64,000 bases of DNA from Letharia columbiana (lineage: Eukaryota; Ascomycota; Lecanoromycetes; Lecanorales; Parmeliaceae): positions 1-64,000 of the forward strand of contig NW_023501129.1 in the NCBI RefSeq assembly GCF_014066305.1. Reading direction: 5' to 3'. Positions 18,991-29,631 of this stretch are shown piece after piece; within the stretch, counting starts at the first letter, position 1, and every line of letters starts with the position of its first letter. The translations under genes were made by a program, and so were the position numbers. The notes below the pieces were generated by a model. That model did no database searches and was not told where the DNA came from. It saw nothing but the letters and a program-made list of their open reading frames with translations.

Positions 18991-19432
18991 GGATACAAAT
19001 AAGCCGGTTCCTGTTATTGTCTGTGAGTCTAAATGAAGGCTAGGTTTAGGATTGACATTTAATAGCTAGACTAAACTGGACAAAGTAAACTTTTAATTCT
19101 TGTCACATATATAAAGTATACCTCTTATTTTCTGCTAAAGACCAACACTTTCGTATCTGCACGAATTTGTATAAGATATAAAAATTATCAATAGACGTAT
19201 GCATAAACCTAATAAGCTTTGGACTTCCCTATGCTATTTACTTAAAAGTAGCATTAAACAATGTGTATCACAGTACTAAGCGTTTTTAGATGTAATTTTA
19301 TAATGGAAAAAAAAAAATTATATCTACACAACCTCTGGAGATGTGCACCAGCCCTAGGTTAAAATTGATATTAGATAGACAAATTAAAAACATAATCAAA
19401 TAAAACAAGTAGAATAACTATGTTAGCAGTAA

Positions 19433-19579
19433 CTATAATTTAGTTATAAAAACGCGTGTATTAAATAAACGTACAAACCTAGTTAAATTGTATTTTGAAA
19501 ATATATATATCATTACTATAAGTAAAATAAAAGCAAAAGTTATTTGATTTAAGAAATAAAAAGGTACTAGTTGTGGCAT
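19433..19579 (-). CDS. atp8: ATP synthase subunit 8 (48 aa)
   Basis: Atp8 is a small F0 stator subunit of ATP synthase in the inner membrane. The frame begins [12 protein letters not shown], the hallmark N-terminus. One membrane helix follows ([13 protein letters not shown]), then a basic tail [15 protein letters not shown], and it ends at TAG. The length of 48 residues is normal for fungi. It lies about 1.6 kb downstream of atp6 on the same strand. About 90 bases just upstream of its ATG are repeated at 61085-61190 in front of another small membrane ORF. Confidence 0.95.
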   Translation of the reverse strand: MPQLVPFYFLNQITFAFILLIVMIYIFSKYNLTRFVRLFNTRVFITKL

Positions 19580-19589
19580 ATCATTAGAA

Positions 19590-19680
19590 TACTATTAATT
19601 GTTGGTGCTATCCATTCTAATATATGCATCGTAACCTAATTAAAGATAAAAGGGTCAAGGTATAAAATAATACATAAATG
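19590..19680 (-). repeat. atp8 leader, repeated at 61085-61190
   Basis: Contains GTTGGTGCTATC, ATATATGCA and CTAATTAAAGATAAAAGGGT in the same order and spacing as 61095-61180. In both places it ends a few bases before the ATG of a short membrane protein gene. This suggests a 5' leader or promoter-bearing segment that was duplicated. Confidence 0.6.
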
Positions 19681-20640
19681 AGCTCTTTAGACGTCTGTTT
19701 GTAAGACTTAAAAAGCCTTTTTTGTAATTAATCAAAGCTATCAATCTTAACATTGTGCTAGGCCAAGACTTTCTTATTAAAACATAGTTGTTATAATTTA
19801 TTAAGAATAGTTTATGTAAAAACACATTTAATTATAGAAGAAGGAGAACTAACTGTGATGCATCGCAACAAGCAAGCCAGTACTGAGACTGGTATCGATA
19901 AACATATAATTAACACGCCTTTCTCCCCGCCGGCCTGTCATCTGTCCATCTTTTATATTTAACAGCTGGAGAGTGCCTGTTGCTATTAAGTGTTGGGTTA
20001 ATACTAAAATAAAAGGTTAACAATACTAATATTGCGATTAAGGATATGAGAAAAACCAAATTAATCCATATTGTAAGAACCGTGTATCAGGGTAAAGAAA
20101 TTGTAGAGTTATCCTTGTAATTATCCTCATAATAATAATTAAGGAAATTGCCCTAGCACTCAGCAATTATCTCTTTTTTACTTCTGATACATTTACATGT
20201 ATCACTGCTAAAATTAAGATTGAAAACATTAACACAATTGTCATTGTATGATAACTGACTATCATATAGATATTGTTCTATACTGTTTTGTAAGTTTTTA
20301 TCTCGAGTTTTACTAAATGGCATTTTTTCTAGTTCAAAGAAGCAGGCAGGTAAAAGGGCCTGACGATTTTTTTGACAGTCTAAGCTGGGTCATAAGACGT
20401 TTTTTGTTTGCTTTATTTTATGATTTTTCATCTGATTTTCCATGTGATTTTTAATCTGATTTTTAATCTGATTTTTCCTTTTTCATCTGATTTTTCATCT
20501 GGTGAAAAATGAAAAAAGAAAAAACAGAAAAAGAAGTATGGCATCTCATTTAAATTATGTGAATGACTACGATCGATTAGAGTGGAGTAGCTTTTTTTAC
20601 CAAACAGCCTAGTTTTTGCAGAATTATAAGGAAGAGCTTA
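19680..20640. other. Spacer with repeats between atp8 and the plasmid relic
   Basis: No recognisable gene. A frame of about 43 codons starting MPFSKTRDKN lies on the minus strand near 20190-20330 but has no support. At 20430-20545 there is a run of imperfect ATCTGATTTTT repeats that ends in a fold-back (AAAAATCAGATGAAAAATC-type) related to the hairpin family seen at 31963, 33309, 49868 and 53530. Confidence 0.5.
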
Positions 20641-20679
20641 CTTCTCCTGTATATGTATATAAGTGGTTTAGTGTTCGGA

Positions 20680-21020
20680 TCTCCAAGGTCAGAGGATCAA
20701 AGATTTAAAACAATATTGACCTGTTTTGGGGTCTTACCAGCTAAATGTATAGTTTGAGTTAGTAGATCTAACAGGTTTTGTACTTCAGATTTGCTAAAAA
20801 AAAAAAGCAAAGTTTTTTCATATGTAAGCTTCAGCATAATTGTCTTTACCATTACCAAAAACTCCTATAAGATCTGTATACGCTATATTAGTGGTTAGAT
20901 GAGGAGGATTTAATTGTTCTAAAATAAGGTGATAGTTTGTAGCTTATAGCCCTGACATATCTATAGCTATACCATTATTTTTGGGTTTATTTTTTTCAGA
21001 TTTTGGACGATAATACATGG
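20680..21020 (-). pseudogene. Relic of the plasmid N-terminal module
   Basis: The minus strand reads NNGIAIDMSGL, then a TAA, then ATNYHLILEQLNPPHL, and after a shift in a run of about 10 T it reads VQNLLDLLTQTIHLAGKTP followed by QVNIVLNLWS. Blocks of the same kind, in the same order, occur in the plasmid-derived ORFs at 46087-47142, 47240-49618 and 50183-52483 (for example GEQATNYSYLLDELD and VHELTELISETIESAEKTP). It is a decayed fragment of that plasmid module about 25 kb from the main plasmid block. Confidence 0.65.
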
Positions 21021-21029
21021 TATGAGGGA

Positions 21030-21085
21030 TCTTATTCGCATTTTCTCCTTTCTCTTTAGAGAAAGGAGAAAATGCAGAAAAAAGG
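21030..21085. repeat. Perfect palindrome TTTTCTCCTTTCTC/GAGAAAGGAGAAAA
   Basis: GCATTTTCTCCTTTCTC pairs perfectly with GAGAAAGGAGAAAATGC across a TTTA loop. The same palindrome core forms the insert in the split tRNA at 18835-18945. Confidence 0.8.
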
Positions 21086-21144
21086 GGGTAGTTTTTTTAA
21101 AGTGTTAATACCTCTGTGAAGTAAGATTTTTTTTCATTCCGTTT

Positions 21145-23742
21145 TTAATGTAAATCTAGGGCGTCTTTAATATATGAAGAAGTTAAGACTACGAACACTT
21201 GTGCTTGAATAAAAGCTATTCCTAGTTCTAAACCTGAAAATGCTATAATAAAGCCTAATGGTATTAAACCTATGAAAAAATAAACGAATCCTGATGTCAT
21301 AATATTATAAGCGAAACCGCTCAAGATGTTAAGTAACATATGACCACTTAATCGGAACCACAAATTTATCCTCTCATTATATAATATAAGTAACTTTTAT
21401 TGTGTCTAAAACAACATGTAATACTGAAGCCCTGTATAGCTATAACTAGAATATTTAATAACGTTTTACCTTAAAAAGCCCATATATTCTAGTAATTTTA
21501 AACTAACTTAAATAAATGTGTACCTTTAAAAGGGTTAGTTCTATTTTCTTTTAAGTCTAAAGATATACTAGCTTGACGATAACCTAATGCTCTAGCTGCG
21601 GCACCTATAGAAGGGTATATTGTAACCTCCTTAGTATCGACATTAGTAACCTCCACTTTCTTAAAAGTTTTTTGAACTTTTTCCACGTTAATTAAATTTG
21701 GACTTTTATCTTTAGAGATGCTCCGCAAGAGTAATTTAAAAGTATATCTAGCAAAAACAGGTTCATCTTGATTCAAGAAAATGTAATGTTCGAGATATCT
21801 TTTATCGATACCTAAGATACGGTTGCTTGTGAATGCGAAGCATCATGGCATCAGCTGCTCTAATGGCGTGGTAAATAGTAGTAGTATTTGTTTCCATATC
21901 AGTTACCTCAACTTTGATACTTCTAGCTTGAACTGCGGACAATTTAGCTAAACTTTCTGGAGATCTTTTATAGGCAGCAATACGCATCTTCTCTAGAGAA
22001 GCTTCTGAATGTTTTCATCCAGATCCTCGAGAAGGGCTTCCAGGAGTTTTTAAGATATTATACTCTGGAGAGTATACTTCAAAAAAGTGTTTTTCTCTAG
22101 AAATAAGACTATAAATGTCAATGTCACATCTTTCTAGGATAGTAACACTAAAATTATGAGAAGCGTATTTTAATAATGCAACACAAACAGGCATACTTTT
22201 TTCGTTTAGTAGTCTATTAACATTGTAATACTCCAACAATCTACGTCTTAAATCTACGGAACTACCGACATACTTTTTACCATTTATTTTATTAGTTAAC
22301 AAATAAATTCCGGCTTTACCCTTAACATATTTAAGGATATCTAGTTTGTCTTTGTCAGCGTCAGAAAAAAGAGCTGATGCCATGATGCTTCGCATTCACA
22401 AGCAACCGGAAAAAGAACCATCCTTACTTGAAGTTGAATACGCTCTTGCTTGCAGAGAGAATTTGGCCTTAGCCCTGGCAACGCCTCCCAAACAGGTAGA
22501 TTGATAAAAAAAGCTACGGTATCTAACGTTATTTAAGTTAAAGCTATAGAGTAAAACAGACTTACTAATTGAATTTTTAATAATGCTTCCCATCCCCATA
22601 GACTGAGACGAAGTCTATGCATAGGGGGATAAATAAGACAAGTCGTCCACAATTCTATCCTTTATTTAATGGTAAATAAACTTCATTTTTAATCAAAGAT
22701 GTTTAAATTATCCTTTCTTCAAAGGTGTGCTATACGAAGTATGGCATCAACAAGATTAACTTTACTATTTATATAATAACAGAATGTATAAGAATATTTA
22801 ATGAGGAAAGGCTATTGTGGTATCTTTAATCTTGAATTATTTAATTTATTTCAAGAACCGGATTTCCCGGCGTCGAGAGTACACCTTACAGTATTACCTT
22901 TTAATACTGAAGAACCGTCTACTCGTTGCTCTTTTACAGAAAATGTCTGACTTAGATCCGCGATCACCCATTTCTATTACTAGAATCTCTAATGATATTA
23001 CTATACCCTCAGTGATTAATGAGGCCGGATAAGAAGTTTCCGTCTTATCTTTAGTTATTAGAGCTTTAGGGCTTCCCCGGAGTTTGGCTCTTTAGACACA
23101 AGAATAACGAGGCGCCTACTCTCAGCTTATTATGTTGGCTGCTAATCTAAGACCCAAAGAAACATTTCTAGCTAAATATGAAATAAATTCTATTAATACC
23201 AGTAGAGGTAACAGTCCTAAGGGACAACCTGCAGGTACGAATAAAGAGAAAAAGTTTAGGCCATGTTTTTGAAAACCTAAGATAGTTGCTCCTAATACTA
23301 CGGTGAAACTAATAAAAAATGTTAAAATAAAATGTGATGTGGAGGCAAAACTGTACGGTACCATACCTATCAAATTATTTATTAGGATAAATATAAATAA
23401 TGCATAGATAAAAGGAAAATACATTTGTCCTTTGTTTGCGTTTATTTGGTTTATTACTATGCTGTGTATAGTAGCATAAACAGACTCTTGACTTATTGAT
23501 CAGCTATTAGCTATTACTTTATTATAGGTTGTAGCTAAAGGGTTTAAAACTAAAGCTACAGATGAAGTTGTTGTTAAATATAGTCCAATATTAGTTAAAG
23601 AAATATGAAGGTTAGCTAAAATAGGGGCATCTAAACTTAAAAGATTCCTTATCTCAAATTGATCTAAAGGACTCTCAAGAGGGCCAGAAGAAAGATTTAA
23701 GGAGCTGCTAGAGTCAAGAATTAGCGTGTAACTAGTTAGCAT
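21145..23742 (-). CDS. atp6: ATP synthase subunit 6, two exons
   Basis: Atp6 is the F0 proton-channel subunit. Exon 1 (about 23742-23128) starts MLTSYTLILDSPL-like with SPLDQFEIRNLLSLDAP and contains YFPFIYALFIFILINNLIGM, FASTSHFILTF and the essential-Arg helix SLGLRLAAN. Exon 2 (about 21350-21145) continues SGHMLLNILSGFAYNIM and ends GIAFIQAQVFVVLTSSYIKD then ALDLH and a stop. I chose the ATG at 23742 over an upstream one at 23844 because the conserved propeptide starts there. The intron (about 21350-23128) begins with a group I core resembling that of the rnl intron and carries a broken HEG. Confidence 0.93.
21498..22599 (-). pseudogene. GIY-YIG ORF in the atp6 intron, hit twice by a hairpin repeat
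   Basis: Order along the frame: a presequence-like start (MGMGSIIKNS), then repeat 1, then LFSDADKDKLDILKYVKGKA with a GIY-YIG domain (GIYLLTNKINGKKYVGSSVD), REKHFFEVYSPEYNIL, a NUMOD3-like WKHSEASLEKM and a NUMOD-like segment. Copy 1 of the repeat (22376-22410) is read in frame because its TGA is Trp ([11 protein letters not shown]). Copy 2 (21823-21856) is about 32 bases and shifts the frame. The original frame resumes after it as RILGIDKRYLEHYIFLNQDE and a NUMOD1-like IGAAARALGYRQASIS tail. Removing copy 2 would restore one long ORF, so the repeat inserted after the HEG was intact. Confidence 0.75.
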
Positions 23743-23985
23743 GTGGCAATCTCTATATATAAATGCAAAATTAACCGAACTTAATACTATTATAACATGT
23801 GCTGTCAACGTATTACACTGCCTAGGTTCAGCACATGTTTTCAATTTAAAACTTATTAATAACGTTAATTGATATCTGAGTAAGGTGATTTTTATTGTGA
23901 CTTTTATTAGTTATATGTTTAAGCGGCATTAAAGATATTTGATTTAATAAGTCTTTTTGTAGCTAGTGAAGCTGAGCTTCATTTT

Positions 23986-26900
23986 CTATAAGAGGAAAAC
24001 ATTAGTAGGTATGATTTCAAAACTGTATAAAATACAGGGAAGTAATATTATAAAAGCTATTACTAATGGTAAAAGTATAGTTCAGCAAAATGACATCAAT
24101 TGATCATAACGTATTCTAGGAAAAGAAGCTCTTCCCCATATGAACACAAATATCATAATGCAGGCCTTAAATCCCAAGGTTAGGCCATATATCATTCCTT
24201 CTATTAAGGGGTCAGATAATAAAGTTTCATATCCACTATATATAATACTAACATATAAATATAAATCGATGTATTTAATCAAGTCTAGAAGAGATGTAAA
24301 ATTTAGTAAATAACCACCCAAAAAGAGTATACTTGTTAAAATACAAATAAGAACAATACTAGCATATTCGGCTAAGAAGAAAAAAACAAATATAACTGCT
24401 GCATGTTCTGTCATAAAACCACTAACTAGCTCAGATTCCCTATGTAATGTATATAAAAAGAAAATTAAGGTTTTAATTTATCTAATTATTATTCACCTTA
24501 AACCTATATTGGTTTTTATAAACAAGATTTGAATTTAAATATTTACCTACTGTAACTTTAGATATGTTTAAATGTTTGGCTAACTCAAGATTATTTTTAA
24601 AATTTTTAATTAAATTATTGTTTAAATCATATATACCTACTCCATTAGGATGTTTACTTATTCTACCGCTTCTCTTTTTCTTTGCTTCTTCACTATGTTG
24701 TTTACCAAACATAGGATTAAACTCACCTGGTTTACTTCTCAATTTTAAAGTTTCCTCCTTATGTGTTGCTAACGAAGTTGAGCATGACCATACATAGAAT
24801 GATTTGATTTATTCTCAAATCTCTTTAACATTTTTAACTTAGCTTCATCAGTATGCTTCTAACCTTCAATACTTGTAGCTGTTCTCCTAAAATTATACAA
24901 ATTATCAAAGGGATACTTTTTAATGTAACTTGTTTCTAAGTCTGTTAAAGCTTTATTACTTACTCTTTTGCTATGAGAAGTAAAGTACTCGTATACACAA
25001 AAGTCAAACTTATCTAAACCATATTTTAAAATAGCACTTTGTAAAGCTGTATTAGATTTTTTGTTTGCAAGATGATGCTCAACTTCGTTAGCAACAAGAA
25101 GTCTTAAGTATAAATCCTTGGCACTACCTATATATCGTTTGTTATTTACAGTATTTATAAAACAGTATATACCTGCCTTCTTTCTTAATATTTTATTATA
25201 AGTAATAACTGCTTCATTATTATTTAAATTATGAAAAACTTTTATAGGAATATGTGTAGCTAAATTGTTTACTGATTGAGATGAATAAGTAGAAATAAAA
25301 GTAGAAAAGCCTCTTCTATGTTCAATTATAAAACGAAACCCTGTTTTATAATTGTTATGTGCGGAGGCTATAGGTTTCAGATAAATACATTACTTTTACA
25401 TTCACATGCAAAGTTGGACTATATCTTCTTAAACACAATATAATTTTGTATTTAATGATTGCATGTAGTCTCTGAGGATCCTACTAGGATACGTTAATAT
25501 CTTTCGGTTTCCTGCTGATTGTCTTGTAGAATATAAAGGTTTTCCAGCATATAGCAATCTTTTACGAGACCAAATCATATTGTTTTTATTCAGTAGCCTC
25601 GGCTAAATCAAAGGGAGCTCTATTTGTTTCTGCTATGGATCCTATAAAGAAAATTATAAAGATAGGCAATAGTGGTACAATATATCAGATTGCTTTTTGC
25701 ATTTCTGTATTAACGGTTAAGCTCAAGCTACCTGATAATAATACAACAAGCAGAATGGCTGAGCTTAAGATCAATTCGTAACTAATTAGTTGAGCAGTAC
25801 TTCTTAATGAACCTAAGAACGCATATTTAGAATTAGCTGATCCAAATTTGTTATTGTAGAAGCTCTTTATCTTATACTTCCATAATTCACATTATGGTTC
25901 AGACTATATCATAATCTTATATATATTAATATTTTTATCAAAAGATACTACAAAGAATCTGTGACTCTTAATTTATAAACGGGTTGAAGTAAAGATATCT
26001 ACTACATATTCTTTTTAAGTTATTTTGTTATAAAATAATCCAATTATTTACTAAAAAGATATAGTTTTTCAGGTCTAGCTGTTTTTGTCTCTAAATGTCT
26101 TCTATTAGTTCTATATTCTACATTAAAAGATTCAGCAGCTAACTTTAAACTAGGAAAATTATTTATTAAATCTAATGTTTGTGAATTAGAAGCTCAAACC
26201 TTTTTCTTATTACCTAATTGTAAAGTATTTATATTAGTAAGTAATTTCCTGATTTCTTCATCAGTAAGTTGCTTACTAAATAAATATGTACCTTTTATTC
26301 CTTCTGCCTTACTAGTGTCAATGAAAGAATTAATAACATTTCTGCTGATACCTATAGCATGTGATGCTTGAGTTTTAGATACAAAAGGATTTCCTTTTAT
26401 TAATTCTAGTGTTTGAGCATCATATGCTCAAACTTCTTGAGCTATATTGCTGTTAAGTTTGAAATCATTTGATACAGTTTTAACTAACTTAAATGTTTCT
26501 TTTAGATCTATAATTGGTTTACTATTATACAATTTACCTCTAAATGGAATATTAGTATCTATATAGATAGATATTGTTCCCCTAGCTATTTTTTGTAGTT
26601 GGCTAGCTTCTATAATGCTTTTATGTTTAGCATATTTTTGATTTATCTGATTACACATAATTTCATAAACATACACTTCTTTAGATTTACCACTTACATA
26701 AATTGTATTATTATCTTTTAACATGGATAATTTAGTAGCTAAAGTTTCATGTATTTGTGATTCAGAAAATGAAGAAGAAAAGCTAGTATTTAATAAAGGA
26801 AGGTATTTTTGTAAATAATAATTCTCTCTAGCTCCTTGTTCTGGTGCTGAACATATTTCTATTATTGATATTTTAAAATGTTCTCAACCTACTAGATTTA

Positions 26901-28103
26901 CAAAGAGATGAAATTTACTATTAGTATTAGGTTGTAAATGGTTGTTTAATCTTCTTTTAAATAAAGTAGTTCTACCTATATAGTATACTAGACAATTATA
27001 TTTATATTCTATAAGATATATACAACTAAGAGATCCTCATTTTTTTACAAGTTCAGACCTCTTCTTTATATCATTATAAGTAACTAAAACTTTATCATCA
27101 AAAGGTTTTGCAATAGCATTTCTATCTTTGTATAGATCTTTTATATAAAGATTATGTAGTGGCTTTAATTCCTCAATGTTTAAACTTTTTTTTCCTTTTT
27201 AGTTGCGCAAGCAATACCTTCAATTTTAGTTGAATAATATCTTTTACCTACTGGATTAGGCTTGCCCACTATATAGAATATACTAAAAAGTCTATAAGTA
27301 GGTATATAAGTAGTAGATTGAATCAAAACCTTAGAGTTGAAGGCTTTGTTACCCTTAATAACAAAAAATAAAAGAGTCGGGTCTATAGTAGCGTTATTTA
27401 AATTTGTAGCTAATACACTAGATAATTTAGGCTTAGCCTTTAAACTTGATAATAAAATAAAATTTTTAAGATTTTGGGCGCTCGTGGTAAAGTTATCGAC
27501 TTCTCTTGAGTCTCATCTACTAGTCGTTGAGTATTTAAAGTTTAATCAATAGTTTATTAAAAGAATTAAAACTATTTCATACCTTATATTAACAAAATAT
27601 GTTAAGAAAATTAAACTAGACTTTTCTTCAAGTTGACTTTGAAAGTTTCAAAACGTTTCTTGAAATTCACCCAATGTTTTACTTATTACTCACGTAATAA
27701 GGGGACTAATCGTTAATCCTGCTAATAATATACCATAAGTAGATAAGGAAGAAACTGCTAACATATATAGTATTCCTAAATCAAAGTCTGATATAGCTAG
27801 ACCAGGACCATATGGTATAACAGAAAATCCTAACAAGGAAAAGATTAAAGTTATGATAGGTCCAAGAAAAAATAAAACTAAATTAGCTTGTGTGGGGGAA
27901 ACATATTCTTTTAAAAGAAGCTTTAAGGCATCTGCAAACGCCTGTAATAAACCGTAATATCCTACTATGTTAGGACCTAATCTTCTTTGCATACTTGCCA
28001 TTGTTTTTCTCTCTGCAACCGTAACATAGGCCACAGTTAATAATACTGGCACGGTTACTATTACAACTTCTATAACAGATATAAAGATAGGTGAATATAA
28101 CAT
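23986..28103 (-). CDS. nad1: NADH dehydrogenase subunit 1, three exons
   Basis: Nad1 joins the membrane and quinone-binding parts of complex I. Exon A (28103 to about 27719) has [36 protein letters not shown] and [20 protein letters not shown]. Exon B (about 25842-25593) has [20 protein letters not shown] and [12 protein letters not shown]. Exon C (about 24447-23986) has [38 protein letters not shown] and ends NVFLL then TAG. Both introns carry GIY-YIG ORFs. Exon A is duplicated, with its upstream tRNA, at 30424-31210. Splice points were set by the protein pattern and may be off by a few bases. Confidence 0.93.
24482..25420 (-). pseudogene. GIY-YIG/NUMOD ORF in nad1 intron 2, degenerate
   Basis: The domain reads [37 protein letters not shown], a stop (TAG) before [11 protein letters not shown], then NHSMYG and, after an insertion, NUMOD3-like [20 protein letters not shown] and a NUMOD1 tail ([19 protein letters not shown]). 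The hairpin repeat CTCAACTTCGTTAGCAA is inserted twice. At 25076-25098 it is in frame (VANEVEHH). At 24768-24790 it brings a stop and separates the C-terminal part. It is a HEG that has been invaded by repeats. Confidence 0.7.
26044..27719 (-). pseudogene. GIY-YIG/NUMOD ORF in nad1 intron 1, in frame with exon A, one frameshift
   Basis: The reading frame of nad1 exon A continues without a stop into the intron for about 175 codons, as intron HEGs often do. It ends in TAA after a run of eight A (27186-27193 on the complement). In the next frame the protein goes on: [20 protein letters not shown] (GIY-YIG), [16 protein letters not shown], then several NUMOD1-like repeats, ending LYLFSK and TAA at 26044. 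One added A in the run would join both parts. It may be a real frameshift, slippage, or a sequencing error in a homopolymer. Confidence 0.7.
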
Positions 28104-28492
28104 GGTATTAATAATAAAACATATAATATCTCATCAAAAATAAAGCAACCAACTTAAAAACTTTTTCTCACCTAGATATAAATTAAAGATAGAAGTAAAC
28201 TAATATTTTATTAGTTTTTGGGTCTAGCGATAACGCTTCTTGCTCATCCTTTCTGATTTTTCACATGAAAAAACAGAAAAGAATAAACATGGCGCAAGAA
28301 GCATATACTACAATAACAACTAAAATGTTGTAAATGGAACAGGAGAACTATTTATTATTAGTATATATATTTGTAAAAAAGTGAGCAAGGAAATAAGGAA
28401 ATAATGGGTGACGATAAACATTACGTATACAAAAGCAACTCTATGGTTTATCATGAAGATTAGTGATACATATGAACTATAAACAAACTTGT

Positions 28493-28563
28493 ATTCTTAT
28501 CTAAGAGTTGAACTTAGATCTAAAGATTAGGAATCTTCTGCTCTACCATTGAGCTAATAAGAA
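28493..28563 (-). tRNA. trnR: tRNA-Arg-like, anticodon CCU, copy near nad1
   Basis: Acceptor TTCTTAT/ATAAGAA, anticodon stem GAAGA/TCTTT around TTCCTAA (CCU), and T-loop TTCAACT. It is a copy of tRNA-Arg(UCU) at 32179-32249 with a changed anticodon. A matching CCU copy lies at 31140-31210 in front of the same downstream sequence. Confidence 0.65.
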
Positions 28564-28569
28564 TATAAT

Positions 28570-29631
28570 AAATTATCATTTTACTCTTAATACTTAAAGC
28601 CTGAACTATTCTTTTTTATAATAACATAAACGTATGACGCCATACTTTGTTACCAATATAGTGTTAAATTGTATCTAGACTAAATTTACCCTTCCTAATA
28701 CTTAGTAAAGATAATGTTGAGTAAGCAAACCTTATGGTAATGATCCACTATTAAACCATACAACCTTATACATAATATCCCTTTATTTTATATTTTTGCA
28801 TTCACAATATAAATTAGGTAAACTTACATTTATACCTATTAGATTGTTTAATATACTATTGACATATGCTTGTAAAGCATAAAAGTTGAGAGGCAAATTG
28901 GGTATTATGCTAACTATAATATAATTAGGTACAGGATATTCTATTAATGCTCAAGCATGATCCATATTGTATGTAATAAGGCACATATATTATCCATTAT
29001 CAATATGACCTAATAATTATCAAAAATATTATATTTTAAATGTAAAATTGGGTCATGTTGCCAATTACAAATATATTAATAAACAAAAAAGATAAAAACC
29101 TAATCTGATTATCAACATCTAAATATATCCATAAAACCTATTAGTGAATAACCCATTAGTAAGAGACCTAAACCAAATGGAAAATAAATCACTTATATTA
29201 TTTCATAATTATAAGGGTAAGCTTAAAAAGGCATGAGCTAATAAGAATGCCATGGGTTAGTTAGCGGGCTTTATGCCCTATAAATATACATGTTATTTAG
29301 CTCAAATATGCCATATGTCATATAGGACCCTTCTCCCCAGATATCTTATCATTTATAACTTTTTTTTTCAATAAATTATAAGGCACCTGTCACGCATTTC
29401 CATCCCTAAGGACGGGATAAGTGTCTATGATTACATAAATACCAGTTAACAATAAATTGCCCTGTCTGAATTCTATCACTTATCCTTCTAGGGCAACAAA
29501 TAAGTTCTTTATGCGTACATTTGTAAAACTATCTGTTTTAGTCTTATACATAATGAGATAAGGCAAATACAATCGTAGCCTGGGCTTTATGCCCTATGAG
29601 ATATATGTTGTTACTGAAAATAATGCTTTGT
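28570..29631. other. Spacer with tRNA-Cys relic and short ORF
   Basis: At 28750-28795 there is a relic of the tRNA-Cys 5' half plus flank (compare 31440-31490), so this stretch is a diverged copy of the region after 31211. An open frame of 67 codons (minus, 28783-28986, MCLITYNMDHAWALIEYPVP at its start) has no recognisable family. The repeats GGGCTTTATGCCCTAT occur at 29266 and 29582. No other gene is seen. Confidence 0.5.

Noticed and set aside
27337..27552. 71-codon plus-strand ORF
   Set aside because: Antisense of the exon-fused part of the nad1 intron ORF.
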